Source: Muricea muricata
Taxonomy: Eukaryota; Cnidaria; Anthozoa; Malacalcyonacea; Plexauridae
Direction: 5' to 3'
DNA: 64,000 nt
Assembly: GCA_963855995.1 (NCBI GenBank)
Contig: OY979717.1
Coordinates: 6,071,428-6,135,427 of the forward strand
The notes beneath the pieces were generated by a model. It ran no database searches. It saw nothing but the letters and a program-made list of their open reading frames with translations, and had not been told where the DNA came from. Within the stretch, counting starts at the first letter, position 1, and every line of letters begins with the position of its first letter. Positions 41,710-53,500 of this stretch are shown here, one piece after another. The position numbers and the translations under genes are program-made.

Positions 41710-43723
41710 CAATTTAAGTGGCAAGCGCGTGATAGCAAACATATATAGTCTAGTGGCCAATGCAAAATGTCTCAAGTCAACGAGTTTTGGTCAAACCTAA
41801 TTGCCCTTGTCACAAACCCCATAGGTTTTTGTCTGGGGTAAGAATTATTATAAATATACACGCTAGATTAAATCAAAGTTATTCGAAGCCATTCGCGAGC
41901 TTTTGTTCGCATTTCATCGAATAATATTTGCTCATACTCTGTCGAGGAAGATCTTGAAGTTGCTTTTGAGTGTAATTACATTTATATGCACAAATTTATT
42001 TCTAAATAAATCCAATTGAGTCTTTTGCAATATCACAATAACAAAAATGGGTAAGATTACAACTTGGGCATACAGTAGGTTTCTGGTGCTACGAATTTTA
42101 AAATCCCATATTTTTGTAAGTAGAACATTTGAAAGATAAATGTGTGTTGAAATCAGCCTTCTCTTATACTCGGAGAAGACCATGTAAATTCTGATCAAAC
42201 ATACATTTCCAAATTTAATGACCCAGCTATATGACGTTCAATATATATCATTGAACTAAACAGATCACTATTTAAATCTAATGTCGAAGAACAATTTTAT
42301 TGCTGAGGCACTACAGACACGATAAGTATTAAATAAATGGAAATGTTTTTCGCTGATTGCATAAATGACCACGCAAATTATATTTTGATATGATAAAACT
42401 TATACAGCACGTTAATAACAGCAGCCTATATATAGATGCATGTGCGCATGGCAATAGTGTCTACCCGGTCGTAATTCAACCACAATCACTGCAACAGCAG
42501 AGCATGAGGTATATATATACAAATCGGTGATACCATATGTTGATGGTCTGATTCGAAGATACAGGGTTTTAGCACTTACGGTCTGGGGGCCGCTTCTACC
42601 CTCCCCTATATTTCGAACCAGAGGTGGTGGAGTTATGACACAGACGGTTGAGGCAGTCAATTCGATGTCGTTGTCGAAAGGCAACCGCATTTGGTGGGCT
42701 GTCGAGGCCAATTGTGCGAAGCCATCCGAGTGCCATCCGTGTGCAAACTTTTATTACAATACCTGGTCCTTTTTACCATCGTTATACCATTCCAAGGTTA
42801 ATCCTTCGAAGGTAGCAGAATTCCTGACACCTTTTGGAACTTTTTAATTTAAATTGATTACGCTGGCCGGCGTACAATCTCTTATGACGCTTTTCAATAG
42901 CCCTAATGTAAGTGGTAGAGCGTAATTCTTTTCAATTATTTATTTGGGGTTTTTTCGCCAAAAAAGATGGCTCCCACCGTTAAGAAAAACTATAGCATTT
43001 TGAGCACGGTTTTTTGTTCAATTTTTTTCGATGGTTTTTTAGAACTTTTATTTTCTCCATTTACCAAAAATTTTGCCAGTGCGGTTAACAAGGAAATAAA
43101 AATTTTTCTTTATCAGACTGTATGATAAAAAGAAGTAATTGTCAAATTGTTACGAATTTTTTTCTAAAAAAATTTGCAAAATAGACGAGAAGATACTTTG
43201 GAAAGGGTTATTAATTCTTACACAAGACGAAAACTATTTAATGCATGGCAAGGGCAGGAATTGATCTTACCCACTTTTGTTGAGTAATTTGTATTTGACC
43301 ACTGCATTACGTTGGTTATGAGGCTTCGGCAAGTTGGTTTAAGTTGTCTATACGTTCTTCTAGCCTATGCTTATTTCTTAAAACTGGCCAAAGCCAGAAC
43401 GATTTTTAACAAAGGCAGGTATTGTTTCCGGACTCAGTGATTGACTCTGAAGGGACACACATTGTCTTTACCACCAGACTATGATAGTTACCACTTTCTA
43501 TGTTAGTTACCACTTTCACTTGGTTAAGAATTATTATACATGTACACGCTAGATTAAATCAAAGTTATTCGAAGCCATTCGCGAGCTTTTGTTCGCATTT
43601 CATCGAATAATATTTAATCATACTCTGTCGAGGAAGATCTTGAAGTTGCTTTTGAGTGTAATTACATTTTTAAATGTATGTACAAATTTATTTCTAAGTA
43701 AATCCAATTGAGTCTTTTGCAAT
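41710..43723. repeat. Terminal partial satellite unit
   Basis: This unit is typical through the A half and the 1.0 kb insert, then breaks off in the B half. After AGTCTTTTGCAAT the expected ATCACAAGTAAC is replaced by TTAAAGGGTAATTC. Close to the break it carries AAATGTATGTACAAATT, the form seen in the short edge unit at the other end, rather than the AAATTATGTAC of most units. The edge unit and the end unit therefore share older variants. Confidence 0.85.
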
Positions 43724-43879
43724 TTAAAGGGTAATTCTGCATGAGTAATGTTAAGCAACACGCTGTATTTTCCGTCTTACCAGCAAAACATTTTTTCAGT
43801 TTCCGCAGAAGTAGAGAATGTCAACTTAGGGGCCCAGGTAAGTATCTACGCCACTGAGGAAGGAAAGGAGTTTGAATAA

Positions 43880-45933
43880 GAACCAATAACATCCATAACA
43901 CCAATAACGCCATAACGTCTATAAGACCAATAACGCCATAACGTCCATAACACCAATAACGCCATAACGTCTATAAGACCAATAACGCCATAAAGTCTGT
44001 AACGCCATAACGTCTATAACACCAATAACGTCCATAACACCAATAACGCCCTAACGTCTGTAACGCCATAACGTCTATAACACCAATAACGTCCATAACA
44101 CCAATAACGCCATAACGTCTGTAACGCCATAACGTCTATAACACCAATAATGTCATAACACCAATAACGCCATAACGTCCATAACACCAATAACGCCATA
44201 ACGTCTGTAACGCCATAACGTCTATAACACCAATAATGTCATAACACCAATAACGCCATAACGTCTATAACACCAATAACGCCTTATTGTCTAAACACAA
44301 ATAACGCCATAACGTCTTTAACGCTATAACGTCTATAACACCAATAACGTCTATAACACCAGTAACGCCATAACACCAATAACGCCCATAACACCAATAA
44401 CGCCCATAACACCAATAACGCCATAACGTCTATAACACCAACAACGCCATAACGTCTGTAACGCCATAACGTCTATAACACCAATAACGTCCATAACACC
44501 AATAACGCCATAACGTCCATAACACCAACAATGTCTGTAACACCAATAACGCCATAACGTCTGCAACACCAATAACGTCTATAACACCAATAATGTCCAT
44601 AACACCAATAACGCCATAACGTCTGTAACACCAATAATGTCTATAACACCAATAACGCCATAACGTCTGTAACATCAATAACGTCCATAACACCAATAAC
44701 GCCATAACGTCTGTAACGCCATAACGTCTGTAACACCAATAACGTCCATAACACCAATAACGCCGTAACGCCTATAACACCGATAACGTCCATAACACCA
44801 ATAACGCCATAACGTCTGTAACGCCATAACGCCTATAACACCAATAACGTCTATAACACCAATAACGTCTATAACACCAGTAACGTCTATAACACTAATA
44901 ACGTCTATAACACAAGTAACGCCATAACACCAATAACGCCATAACGTCTATAACACCAATAACGCCATAACGTCTATAACACCAATAACGCCATAACGTC
45001 TGTAACGCCATAACGTCTATAACACCAATAACGTCTACAACACCAGTAACGCCATAACACCAATAACGCCCATAACACCAATAACGCCCATAACACCAAT
45101 AGCTCCATAACGTCTATAACACCAATAACGCCATAACGTCTGTAACGCCATTACGTCTATAACACCAATAACGTCCATAACACCAATAACGCCATAACGT
45201 CCATAACACCAATAACGTCTCTAACACCGATAACGCCATAACGTTTGTAACACCAATAACGTCCATAACACCAATAACGCCGTAACGCCTATAACACTGA
45301 TAACGTCCATAACACCAATAACGCCATAACGTCTGTAACGCCATAACGCCTATAACACCAATAACGTCTATAACACCAATAACGTCTATAACACCAATAA
45401 CGTCTATAACACCAGTAACGTCTATAACACCAATAACGTCTATAACACCAGTAACGTCTATAACACCAATAACACCATAACGTCTGTAACGCCATAACGC
45501 CTATAACACCAATAACGTATATAACACCAATAACGCCATAACGTCTGTAACGCCATAACGTCTATAACACCAATAACGCCATAACGTCTGTAACACCAAT
45601 AACGTCTATAACACCAATAACGTCCATAACACCAATAACGCCATAACGTCTGTAACACCAATAACGTCCATAACACCAATAACGTCCATAATACCAATAA
45701 CGTCCATAACACCAATAACTTTCATAACACCAATAACGCCATAACGCCTATAACACCAATAACGTCTATAACACCAATAACGTCCATAACACCAATAACG
45801 TCCATAACACCAATAACGCCATAACACCAATAACGCCCATAACACCAATAACACCCATAACACCATTAACGCCCATAACACCAATAACGCCACAACGTCT
45901 ATAACACCAATACGTCTATAACACATATGGCAT
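43880..45933. repeat. 2 kb A/C-rich minisatellite of 8-10 bp words
   Basis: The stretch consists of endless permutations of CCATAACG, TCTATAACAC, CAATAACG, TCCATAACAC and TCTGTAACG, grouped into longer blocks of roughly 26 to 44 bp that recur imperfectly. The plus strand is strongly depleted in G, giving marked strand asymmetry. All minus-strand frames stay open for long stretches because the words contain no reverse-strand stop; the resulting Tyr/Trp/Val-rich peptides are artefacts of the repeat. It ends at TATAACACATATGGC. Confidence 0.95.
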
Positions 45934-47099
45934 ATATGCTGTATAAATGACGTCATTGATCTATATTATAAATGACGTAATATACATTTCGTGCGCGTAA
46001 CATAACGATATAACCCAGCATTTTCAATAGATAAATAAACTTCCTTATTTTAAGGAAATTTACGGAAATTGAAAACGCTGCTTAAAAGCTTACAGTTACA
46101 CCCGCAAAGAGCACTGGACCTGGAGTATCAAGATGGCGGAGATGACTTCAAAATTTTATTATGTATGCGTGATCCAGTATTATACAGATCAATGTATTAT
46201 ACTGGCGGTCAACACCGCGGTCAAACGTTTGCGCATGCGCGAGTTGTCAGGCGAAGAAGTAGAAGAACATCAACTGATAATGATGATGATAGAACATCGC
46301 TACCGATGGTCGTTGATTGCAGTGATACTTCACTTGCTGGCATATTACATAATTTTCATTGTGAGCACTGCTGTTTGTTGTGTTTTCTGGCCCTAGTTCT
46401 CGATTGTGACAACAACAGCTGTAAGGATATTTAGCAGGATTATCGCTGTCGGCACGTTTATGAAGCTCTAGAAAAAATGGTAAATAAAATTACGAGGGGG
46501 TAAACTCAGAAAAAACTTTCTTTTAACATAAGGAACATACTCAAAATTCGCTACCTTATATTTTCAGCCGTTTTCTTGTATTCTTCGCTTTTCTTAGCTT
46601 TTCACTCCTTTGTATTCAATTTGCCTTTCTTTTTCTCGCACTTTTCTGAGGTCTCGCGCATGCGTGTAACGTTTGACCGCAGTGTTCTGGCAGTCACCTG
46701 TCTGTCAATGGCCGGCATAAATTTAATAGGAGGACATATTGCTTTGCCGAATGTCCACTTCGTATACCCTGCTAGGATGACTTTTAATCAATCTGCAGTT
46801 TTATTCTGTAACAAGTGAAACTTCAACATGACCATAGGCATCGTGAGCTCGTTCATGGGTAATATTGTGGCCACAAAATATATTCAATCCAATTTTAGCA
46901 CATAACTGAGAGCATATATTTATACAGTAATATCTCCAACTAACGTTATTTATTGCCAGTGTCGGTAGTGTAATCAATTTTAGGCCGACAAAATTAAGGT
47001 TGCAAACTGAACTGACCATAAAACAAAACTCGACGTCTCAAATGAAGCCCCTACCGTTCGTCGGAAAGTTAGACGAAAGGCCCTCTCTCACTTCGTCGA
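45934..47099. other. Spacer without a recognisable gene
   Basis: No exon or RNA gene is recognised. The next ZNG1 exon, expected downstream of exon 4 on the minus strand, was looked for and not found. Two TATAAATGACGT words (45,942 and 45,966 regions), one of them forming the CRE-like octamer TGACGTCA at 45,948-45,955, sit next to the end of the minisatellite. A pair of 42-43 bp inverted repeats (46,201-46,243 and 46,653-46,694) is described separately. The open frames at 46,069-46,434 and 46,133-46,396 overlap in different frames and show no domain. Confidence 0.6.
46201..46694. repeat. Inverted repeat pair, possible foldback element
   Basis: The left arm (46,201-46,243) contains CGGTCAAACGTTTGCGCATG, and the right arm (46,653-46,694) contains CTCGCGCATGCGTGTAACGT. 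The arms are imperfect reverse complements over about 42 bases, both containing the GCGCATGCG core, with about 410 bases between. No clear target-site duplication was found outside the arms. Confidence 0.5.
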
Positions 47100-47416
47100 G
47101 TTATAGTGACGTAAGCTATATTTCAATGAGATATATGCAGAAAGTGCGCATGACGGAAGCTATGTTTTCATGAGCTATATACAGGTCGTGCGCATGACGG
47201 AAGCTATATTTTCGTGAGCTATATACAGTAAGTGCGCATGACGGAAGCTATATTTTCATGAGCTATATACAGTAAGTGCGCATGACAGAAGCTATATTTT
47301 CATGAGCTATATACAGTAAGTGCGCATGACAGAAGCTATATTTTCATGAGCTATATACAGTAAGTGCGCATGACGGAAGCTATATTTTCGTGAGCTATAT
47401 ACAGAAAGTGCGCACA
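47100..47416. repeat. 44 bp minisatellite, about seven copies
   Basis: GTGCGCATGAC recurs at 47,144, 47,188, 47,232, 47,276, 47,320 and 47,364, with a degenerate copy at 47,408, an exact 44 bp period. The unit also contains GAAGCTATATTTTCATGAGC and TATATACAG. Copies differ at a few sites (CATGAGC or CGTGAGC; GACGGAAG or GACAGAAG). The last, degenerate copy overlaps the splice donor of ZNG1 exon 4 on the opposite strand. Confidence 0.95.
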
Positions 47417-47419
47417 TAC

Positions 47420-47571
47420 CGTCAAGATAGAGATCACTGCATAACTGCTCATCCATCCAAAATACAGACGCAATCGGTCCTGGATCTGCTAAACCAGTTG
47501 TCTCGAGTAAGACATAGTCAAATTTTCCCTTTTTCTTCATTAGATTTTCAATTGCTTTTACTCCCATGTCT
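47420..47571 (-). CDS. ZNG1: ZNG1 exon 4 (ETTGLADP motif)
   Basis: The acceptor is CCCGATAG; the exon encodes [31 protein letters not shown] and [15 protein letters not shown]. The donor GTATGTG at 47,419 falls in a degenerate copy of the 44 bp minisatellite that fills the start of the next intron. The open frame continues on both sides of these sites, but the family match stops at them. Confidence 0.88.
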
Positions 47572-50500
47572 CTATCGGGATTGATGAACATAGATTTAAA
47601 TACGCATGTGTGATATAAGTCGCATGCATCTGCTGGCGACAGTATTAAAAAGTTCAAAAAGTAAATTGAATAACAGGCACACAAATTTACACCATCCCAT
47701 CATATTTGGTCACAGTTCTCGTAATTTCTGTACCTGGACATGCAGAGCTTTAACTGTTTATGTTTATACTTGGGGACATAACTGTGCGTGGGGGGGGGGG
47801 GGGTAACATTCCCCGAGTGAAATATTATCGTCGGTCTCCTCATTGAATGAACTTAATGCAAATTAAATTATACATCACTTTCATGAAGCCAGTTTGTATC
47901 AACCTTTACTAGCTAGAGTCAGTTTAGATTTACATACAATACAGAAGTTAATTTAAGAATTAAATTATTACAAGATAGAAATTTATTAATAAAAGATTTA
48001 CACTGTGTATAAAGATATTCATTGAAATAGACTAGTATTAAGTGTAAATCTGCTTAACATGTTATTCTTTAATTTGTCCTTAAAACGTTTCAAGGATGGC
48101 ATTAGCTTCAAATCATTGTCCAGTTCCATATTTTTGCAACTCTAAAATCAAATGTTCTTTGACCTATTGTAGTATTATTATTTATAATGGTATTTGAAAG
48201 TTCTCGATTGCGAGTGTAACACTCATGTAAATCTGGACGACAATATCTCGGAAAAGCAATTGTTCCTTCACCAGGAGCCAATTCAGCTCACGCAGTTTCG
48301 GTGTGATGTGATCGAACATTTTAGTATTTGTCACGACCCTGCAAGTACATTTTTAACGATTGCAACTTATTGATCTTCTTGGCTGAAGTATTCGACCAAA
48401 CAGAGGAGCAATATAGCAATTTGTTCATTACCAATGCTGGTATTAAAAGGGATAAGGTTCCTTTCGTAAAACATTTGGGAGCCCTGTCGATCTGCGAAAG
48501 CCTTGACATGCAAGAGGAGACCACTTCAGTGATACGCTGGTCATATGCTAAATGAGAATCATTATTAATCCTAAATCTTTGGCTACAAGAACTGGTGTAA
48601 TGAATTCACCCAAAAAAATTTAGGCTCAAGTCTGAGCTTGTTTTGTAACAGTTGCCGCGTACCAATAATTACATTTATCATTTTCTTTATATGTATTCTC
48701 AATTCTGATTGATCAATTTACCTGAAAATAACTGCGTACAAATAATACTGAATAAGTCTCCTGAAAGCTGGAAAAGATTATAATTATTTTGAACTGCTAT
48801 AATAATAACAAAAACTGTGCTCAATTTTGAGGCCAACAAGCGTTTGTTTCGCCCAAAAACATTATATTTTTTAAGAATTTGAAACTTTTGTTTGAAACAT
48901 AATTTTACATAACGATAAGTAGTGTTTTATGCGGTATTAGCTGAAGTTGTTTACATTGCTAAACTGACTAATAAGCATGTTTTATTAAAATATAACTGCA
49001 CTGGGAATTTTTTTTTGGTGGCAGTTGTCGTCTACATAATCAAACAGTTACTCTACTCACTCTCGTCGTATATGAGCGATAGCCAGCTCATATACGACTC
49101 GAGTTCGTAGAATAACTGTTAATTATTGGTCAGTTTAATTTTTGTTCTCTCGTCCCAATCAATCAAATTTGAAACTAATTGATTTCATAATATGTCAACT
49201 GGATAGATTAAATATTGTAACAACTTCTAAAATTTTAAGTAATATTAAAACACGAGCAGGAGCCAATACAGCACAAATTTTAAATGGCTTCTAAAACGAT
49301 CCATTTTATGCGCATCTTGTTAGCTTGCTTGTGAAAGAATTTTCACTATAGATGTTGTATGAGTCGAAAAAAATTGAGGTCAAAGTGATGTGAAAATCTA
49401 CGTCAGTTTCATTTAGGGACTCCTTCACAGCTAGAATTCCTTTGTGTTTGTGAATCAAATTTAATACAAAGGCTGTGCCTGTTGTTCGAAGGACAGTTAG
49501 CTTAACAAAAGGTTAAATTAAAAAGATATTTTCTAGCATGCATGTCTAAAAAAAATTGTCTGCATCGTTTTATTTCATTTTCGTATATGGATTGATTTCT
49601 AAAGCTTTGAGAAAAAGGTACATATAGAAACAAAAATCTAAAACAGTAAGTTATCAACTAATTGATTCACTTTAAAATAATACAGCACATGAAACCATTA
49701 CACAGAGTATTTAAAGTTTTGCACATGTCAGTCTAATTTAGATAAATGGTCGATTAATATCAGACTTTTTAATTTCTTTGAATTTATGTTGATGCACATT
49801 TATATCTCTATGAAATAAACTTCACAACGTTGCCAGAGCGGCAGTACCAGCTAGAAATGATAGTAAACAAATCTTACTTAACAGAACAACAAAGACATCC
49901 ATTTCTTAGTTCTAGCCATTCTTCATAAAGAGCACCATCTTTACCAATAGACATTGACTTTTCTAATGCCGACCCTTAAATCAAAGAACAATGTAGCTAC
50001 ACTGGTGTAGCATGAACAGCCTTTTTAAAATACTTACATTTGCTTAGATATAAAACGAAAACAAACTCCAAATATCATCATCCGGTAAACGTACTCAAGA
50101 TTTGAGTCATTTAGAAAATGAGACACAAAAATTCTGGTAATATTTCGACAAACAATTCACAAGATACAAAAATTCTGGTTATATCACCAGAATTTTTGAG
50201 TCTTGTCACAGGCATTCCAGCGCATGTTACGTCATTGCATACATTATTTTATATAATAATGTATCCAATGACGTAATGTGCGCTGGGATAGCACGAGAAA
50301 TTCAGACCGCATATCAGGCGAGGACACCTGAAATATGGGGTCTGAATATCTCAGGCTAGCGCTGGGATGCCTGTGGTCTTGTTTTGCTAGATAACTCAAA
50401 CCTTGAGTTCATGAGATCAGGGACCGCAGAGCGGGGTGGTTGGCTGGGCTAAAGCCCCACCAATAATTTTGTTCAATACATATGTTTGCATTAAAAATAT

Positions 50501-53500
50501 AAGAATCGAGGCAAAAACTATATGCCACTTCATGATAATTGTTGAAATTAGAAGTGTTTCCAGACATCTCAGGGCTCTTGATTTCAAAAGTTTCCCCTCT
50601 AGATATCTCGCACCTTCGGCGCTCGATTAGCCTCACCAATAAAAAACCGCTCCGCGGTCCCTGGAGATGATGATATTCGGAATTTGTTTCGTTTCATATC
50701 TGATCAAATTCTCTTTGGGAAAAGCTATTATATATGCTTATTATTATAATTTTATTATCTGGCATAAGCTATTACTCTTATCTTAAATATAATCTAAAAT
50801 ATTTTTACTACATTGTCTGGCTAGCTATGCTACTGTTAACTATTCACAACATTTTTTGTCAATTCAAGTTATGGAATATCTAATCTATTTACGTACACAA
50901 TACATACCTTCTCCAAATTCATTCAAAATTACAGCAATTCTTTTATTGTGCCTTTCTGTAAGAATATAGTTCAACAATGTCGTTTTTCCTGCACCTGCAT
51001 TTGTTAGCAATGAAAAGTGAAAAATCCTGTAAGATTTTTTTATGTCTCAAACAGCCCCTAAAATCCCAGGCACAGGGAAATTTTGCAAGAACCCATTATT
51101 GGAAGTTGATTTCAAACCCACAAAACATGATTTTTAAAACTTATAAATAATTGCATGGTATTTTTAAAAATCTATTGATGTGTTATATTATAATATCCCG
51201 TTGTTGTTTTACCATTTCACATTAATGGAAAGATTTTTAGGATGGGAATTAAATTCTTTCGATGGTAAACATATTTTACAGGCATGTGAATATTAGTAAA
51301 TTCCAATAATAATGGATAACATAAAAACACTAAAAAGTGTAGTTTAATTAACATCTTGTGAATAATTCCATTAATTTGAGACAGTAAAACAGCAATTAGA
51401 TTTAAAATAACACATAAAAATCCCTTGCATTTAAATTTTAAACAGCAACATTGGAAATATATATCCTGGCCAATTATGAGATTTGTACAACTTTCCCACA
51501 TACATGTGGGTTGTGCGGGTTTCAAATGTGAAATCATATGTTTTCCACAGCAACTTTCCTAACCTTTTTCATCTCTACCTACTGGAGACATTTTTTCTTT
51601 TATTATAAACAGCTGTAAGTGAGCATTAAGCAAGCAAGCAAGGCAGCACATGAATTTCATTATTTAGCTGTTCAATAGGTATAAATATATTTTCAACTGC
51701 ATTTTCCCAGCGAGCTGCGCAACAGCACAATCTTTTTATTCAGAATCTATAACACATTTTTCATTCTTAAAAACTATTACAAAGAATTAATTTAGAATGA
51801 AGAATAAAAAATTAACGGTCAGGGGACGAGGTGGTTTTACTAGTCGAGTTGATCTAGTGCCTTCCATGCAGCAACAAGGTAAACCAGCTAGGAACCAGGG
51901 TGGAATTGATTTGCCAGCATGCAGGCTGCAAATTAGTGTCAGTCATCAAACAAGTCTGGCCAAATTTGATGTCTCTTCTAATGAAATTGTTCTATGACCC
52001 ACATGTATGTAACCAACAAAACTATAGTCTAATTTACAGTATAGACTCTAGAAAAAAATGGCTGGCAAGAATTACAAAAAGCCAAACCAATTTATATTTT
52101 GGCTTGGACACTTGTTTTACAAGCAAAACAATTATTTGCCGCTCTGGACATGTAACAAGCACTGAAGATTTTCAGTAAGTGGTTTAAAAGTCCTTGGCAT
52201 ACTAGCACGAGATGACATATATTTTCAAACCTAGTTTCATTGGCATAGTTAAGCCCAGAGGGTAGGGGGAATTTGTGTAACCATGCTGAAGATCATTAGT
52301 GTGGGGTTTGAAAAACCTTGACATAGTGATGTAAGGGCAACTGGTACAACAGGGACTCCGCACTGGAGCTAATTCAGCATCATCAGTACAGTCCTAATGA
52401 AACTTAACCATTCATGCACAACACATTCAAGTAAGTTTTGAGTGAGTTTCAAGTCTGTGAAGGCAACTCGATATTTTGTTGATTCTCGATATTTTGCAAA
52501 TTACAGAATCTTTAAAACTTGAATGTGGATGCTCATACCATACAGTTTGAGAGCTACATACAATACTGTGGTTTGAAAACAGTCTGAATATATGTCTCAT
52601 TAACTTGTGACAAAAAATCAGCAAAGTGAATAAAACATTTCATTTTTATGCTTATTACCTTTATGTTCTCTGATAAATTTGGTAGAAGAATCTTCACTCT
52701 CTAAAATTCTCACAAAGTCATTTATTTTATATTGCTCATGTAAAAGAGTAATGCATGTCTAAACATAAACTGAATGACATGTAGTATACTTCTGTCTGTA
52801 AGTCATTAATCACTGATATTGACCGGATAGACACATCGTGACAATACATAATTATATGCAAATTGTTCATTCAGGAAATGTTTCACAAACACATGCATTT
52901 ACATGTTGCAGGAGCATGAATGCAATACTTTATAAAACTAGATATACAATCTAGATACAAACTAGAATGCAACAGCTTATAAATTAAGCCACATACAATA
53001 TAAGCCGAGTCGATAATGTTGGAATAGACTTTTTCTATTCTATTTTCTTCAGGGTGGGTAATACAGGTTAGGATATACAGAAATCTTAGTGTGTTTTTAC
53101 TGCCATACTACTGCTGATATATATAAATAGTTATAAAGAACTGAAACATGCTTTTACTATCAAATGATATAATGCACTAGAAATATAAGCAATGCACTAC
53201 CATTACCCTTGTGTGCTTCCATAAATTTTCGTATGCTTGATATTACAAATGAAAAATGCTAATCTCACTGCACAATTGCACAATACTCGAAGCATTGAGT
53301 GATCTTGCTCATAACGCTCAATACTTGATGCTTTTAAGAAATTAGGTGCTTTTTCCTTGCTCGATACGTGTTATGTTCTCCATGTGCGACGTTAAGTTTC
53401 ATTAGAACTGTAGTGTCCTTTAGCCAATAGCATGCTATTCAAGGTTCATGAGGTTAACATGGATTCCACCTGTGGGCCTGGGAATTGCCTGCTGCAGCAG

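Larger units (their letters stand above)
383..43723. repeat. Satellite array, about 3,312 bp unit, 12 full + 1 partial + 1 short unit
   Basis: The word CAATTTAAGTGGCAAGCG marks full-unit starts at 1969, 5282, 8594, 11906, 15219, 18531, 21843, 25146, 28458, 31770, 35083, 38398 and 41710, giving spacings of 3303 to 3315. The 3303 spacing is a 9 bp deletion (CGCTTAAAC lost) at the start of the 25,146 unit. Units match base for base over hundreds of positions, with scattered shared variants. The first unit (383-1968) is shorter and more diverged; the last stops inside its B half at 43,723, after TCTTTTGCAAT. Each full unit is composite: an A half (unit positions 1 to about 820), a 1.0 kb AT-rich segment, and a B half that repeats part of A. 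No RNA gene or convincing protein gene lies in the unit. Strong homogeneity suggests recent amplification or ongoing exchange (inference). Confidence 0.97.

Noticed and set aside
383..43723. Hammerhead ribozyme, as found in some Penelope-like elements and satellites
   Set aside because: I looked for the CTGATGA and GAAA core pairing on both strands of the unit and did not see it.
383..43723. tRNA, 5S rRNA, snRNA or histone gene in the 3.3 kb unit
   Set aside because: Tandem gene clusters have units of this size, but no B-box, 5S internal promoter, U6-type sequence or histone frame was recognised.
1..45933. CRISPR array
   Set aside because: The repeats are eukaryotic satellites and minisatellites with no regular repeat/unique-spacer alternation and no cas genes.
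44014..45956. Series of minus-strand open frames rich in Trp, Tyr, Val and Leu
   Set aside because: They arise because the minisatellite words contain no reverse-strand stop in any frame; no composition or domain suggests a protein.
46069..46434. 121-codon open frame between the minisatellites
   Set aside because: It overlaps another frame of similar length, lacks splice-site or domain support, and spans one arm of an inverted repeat.
51217..52178. Open frames of 92-106 codons in ZNG1 intron 1
   Set aside because: No domain, splice support or codon pattern; typical chance frames in AT-rich intron sequence.
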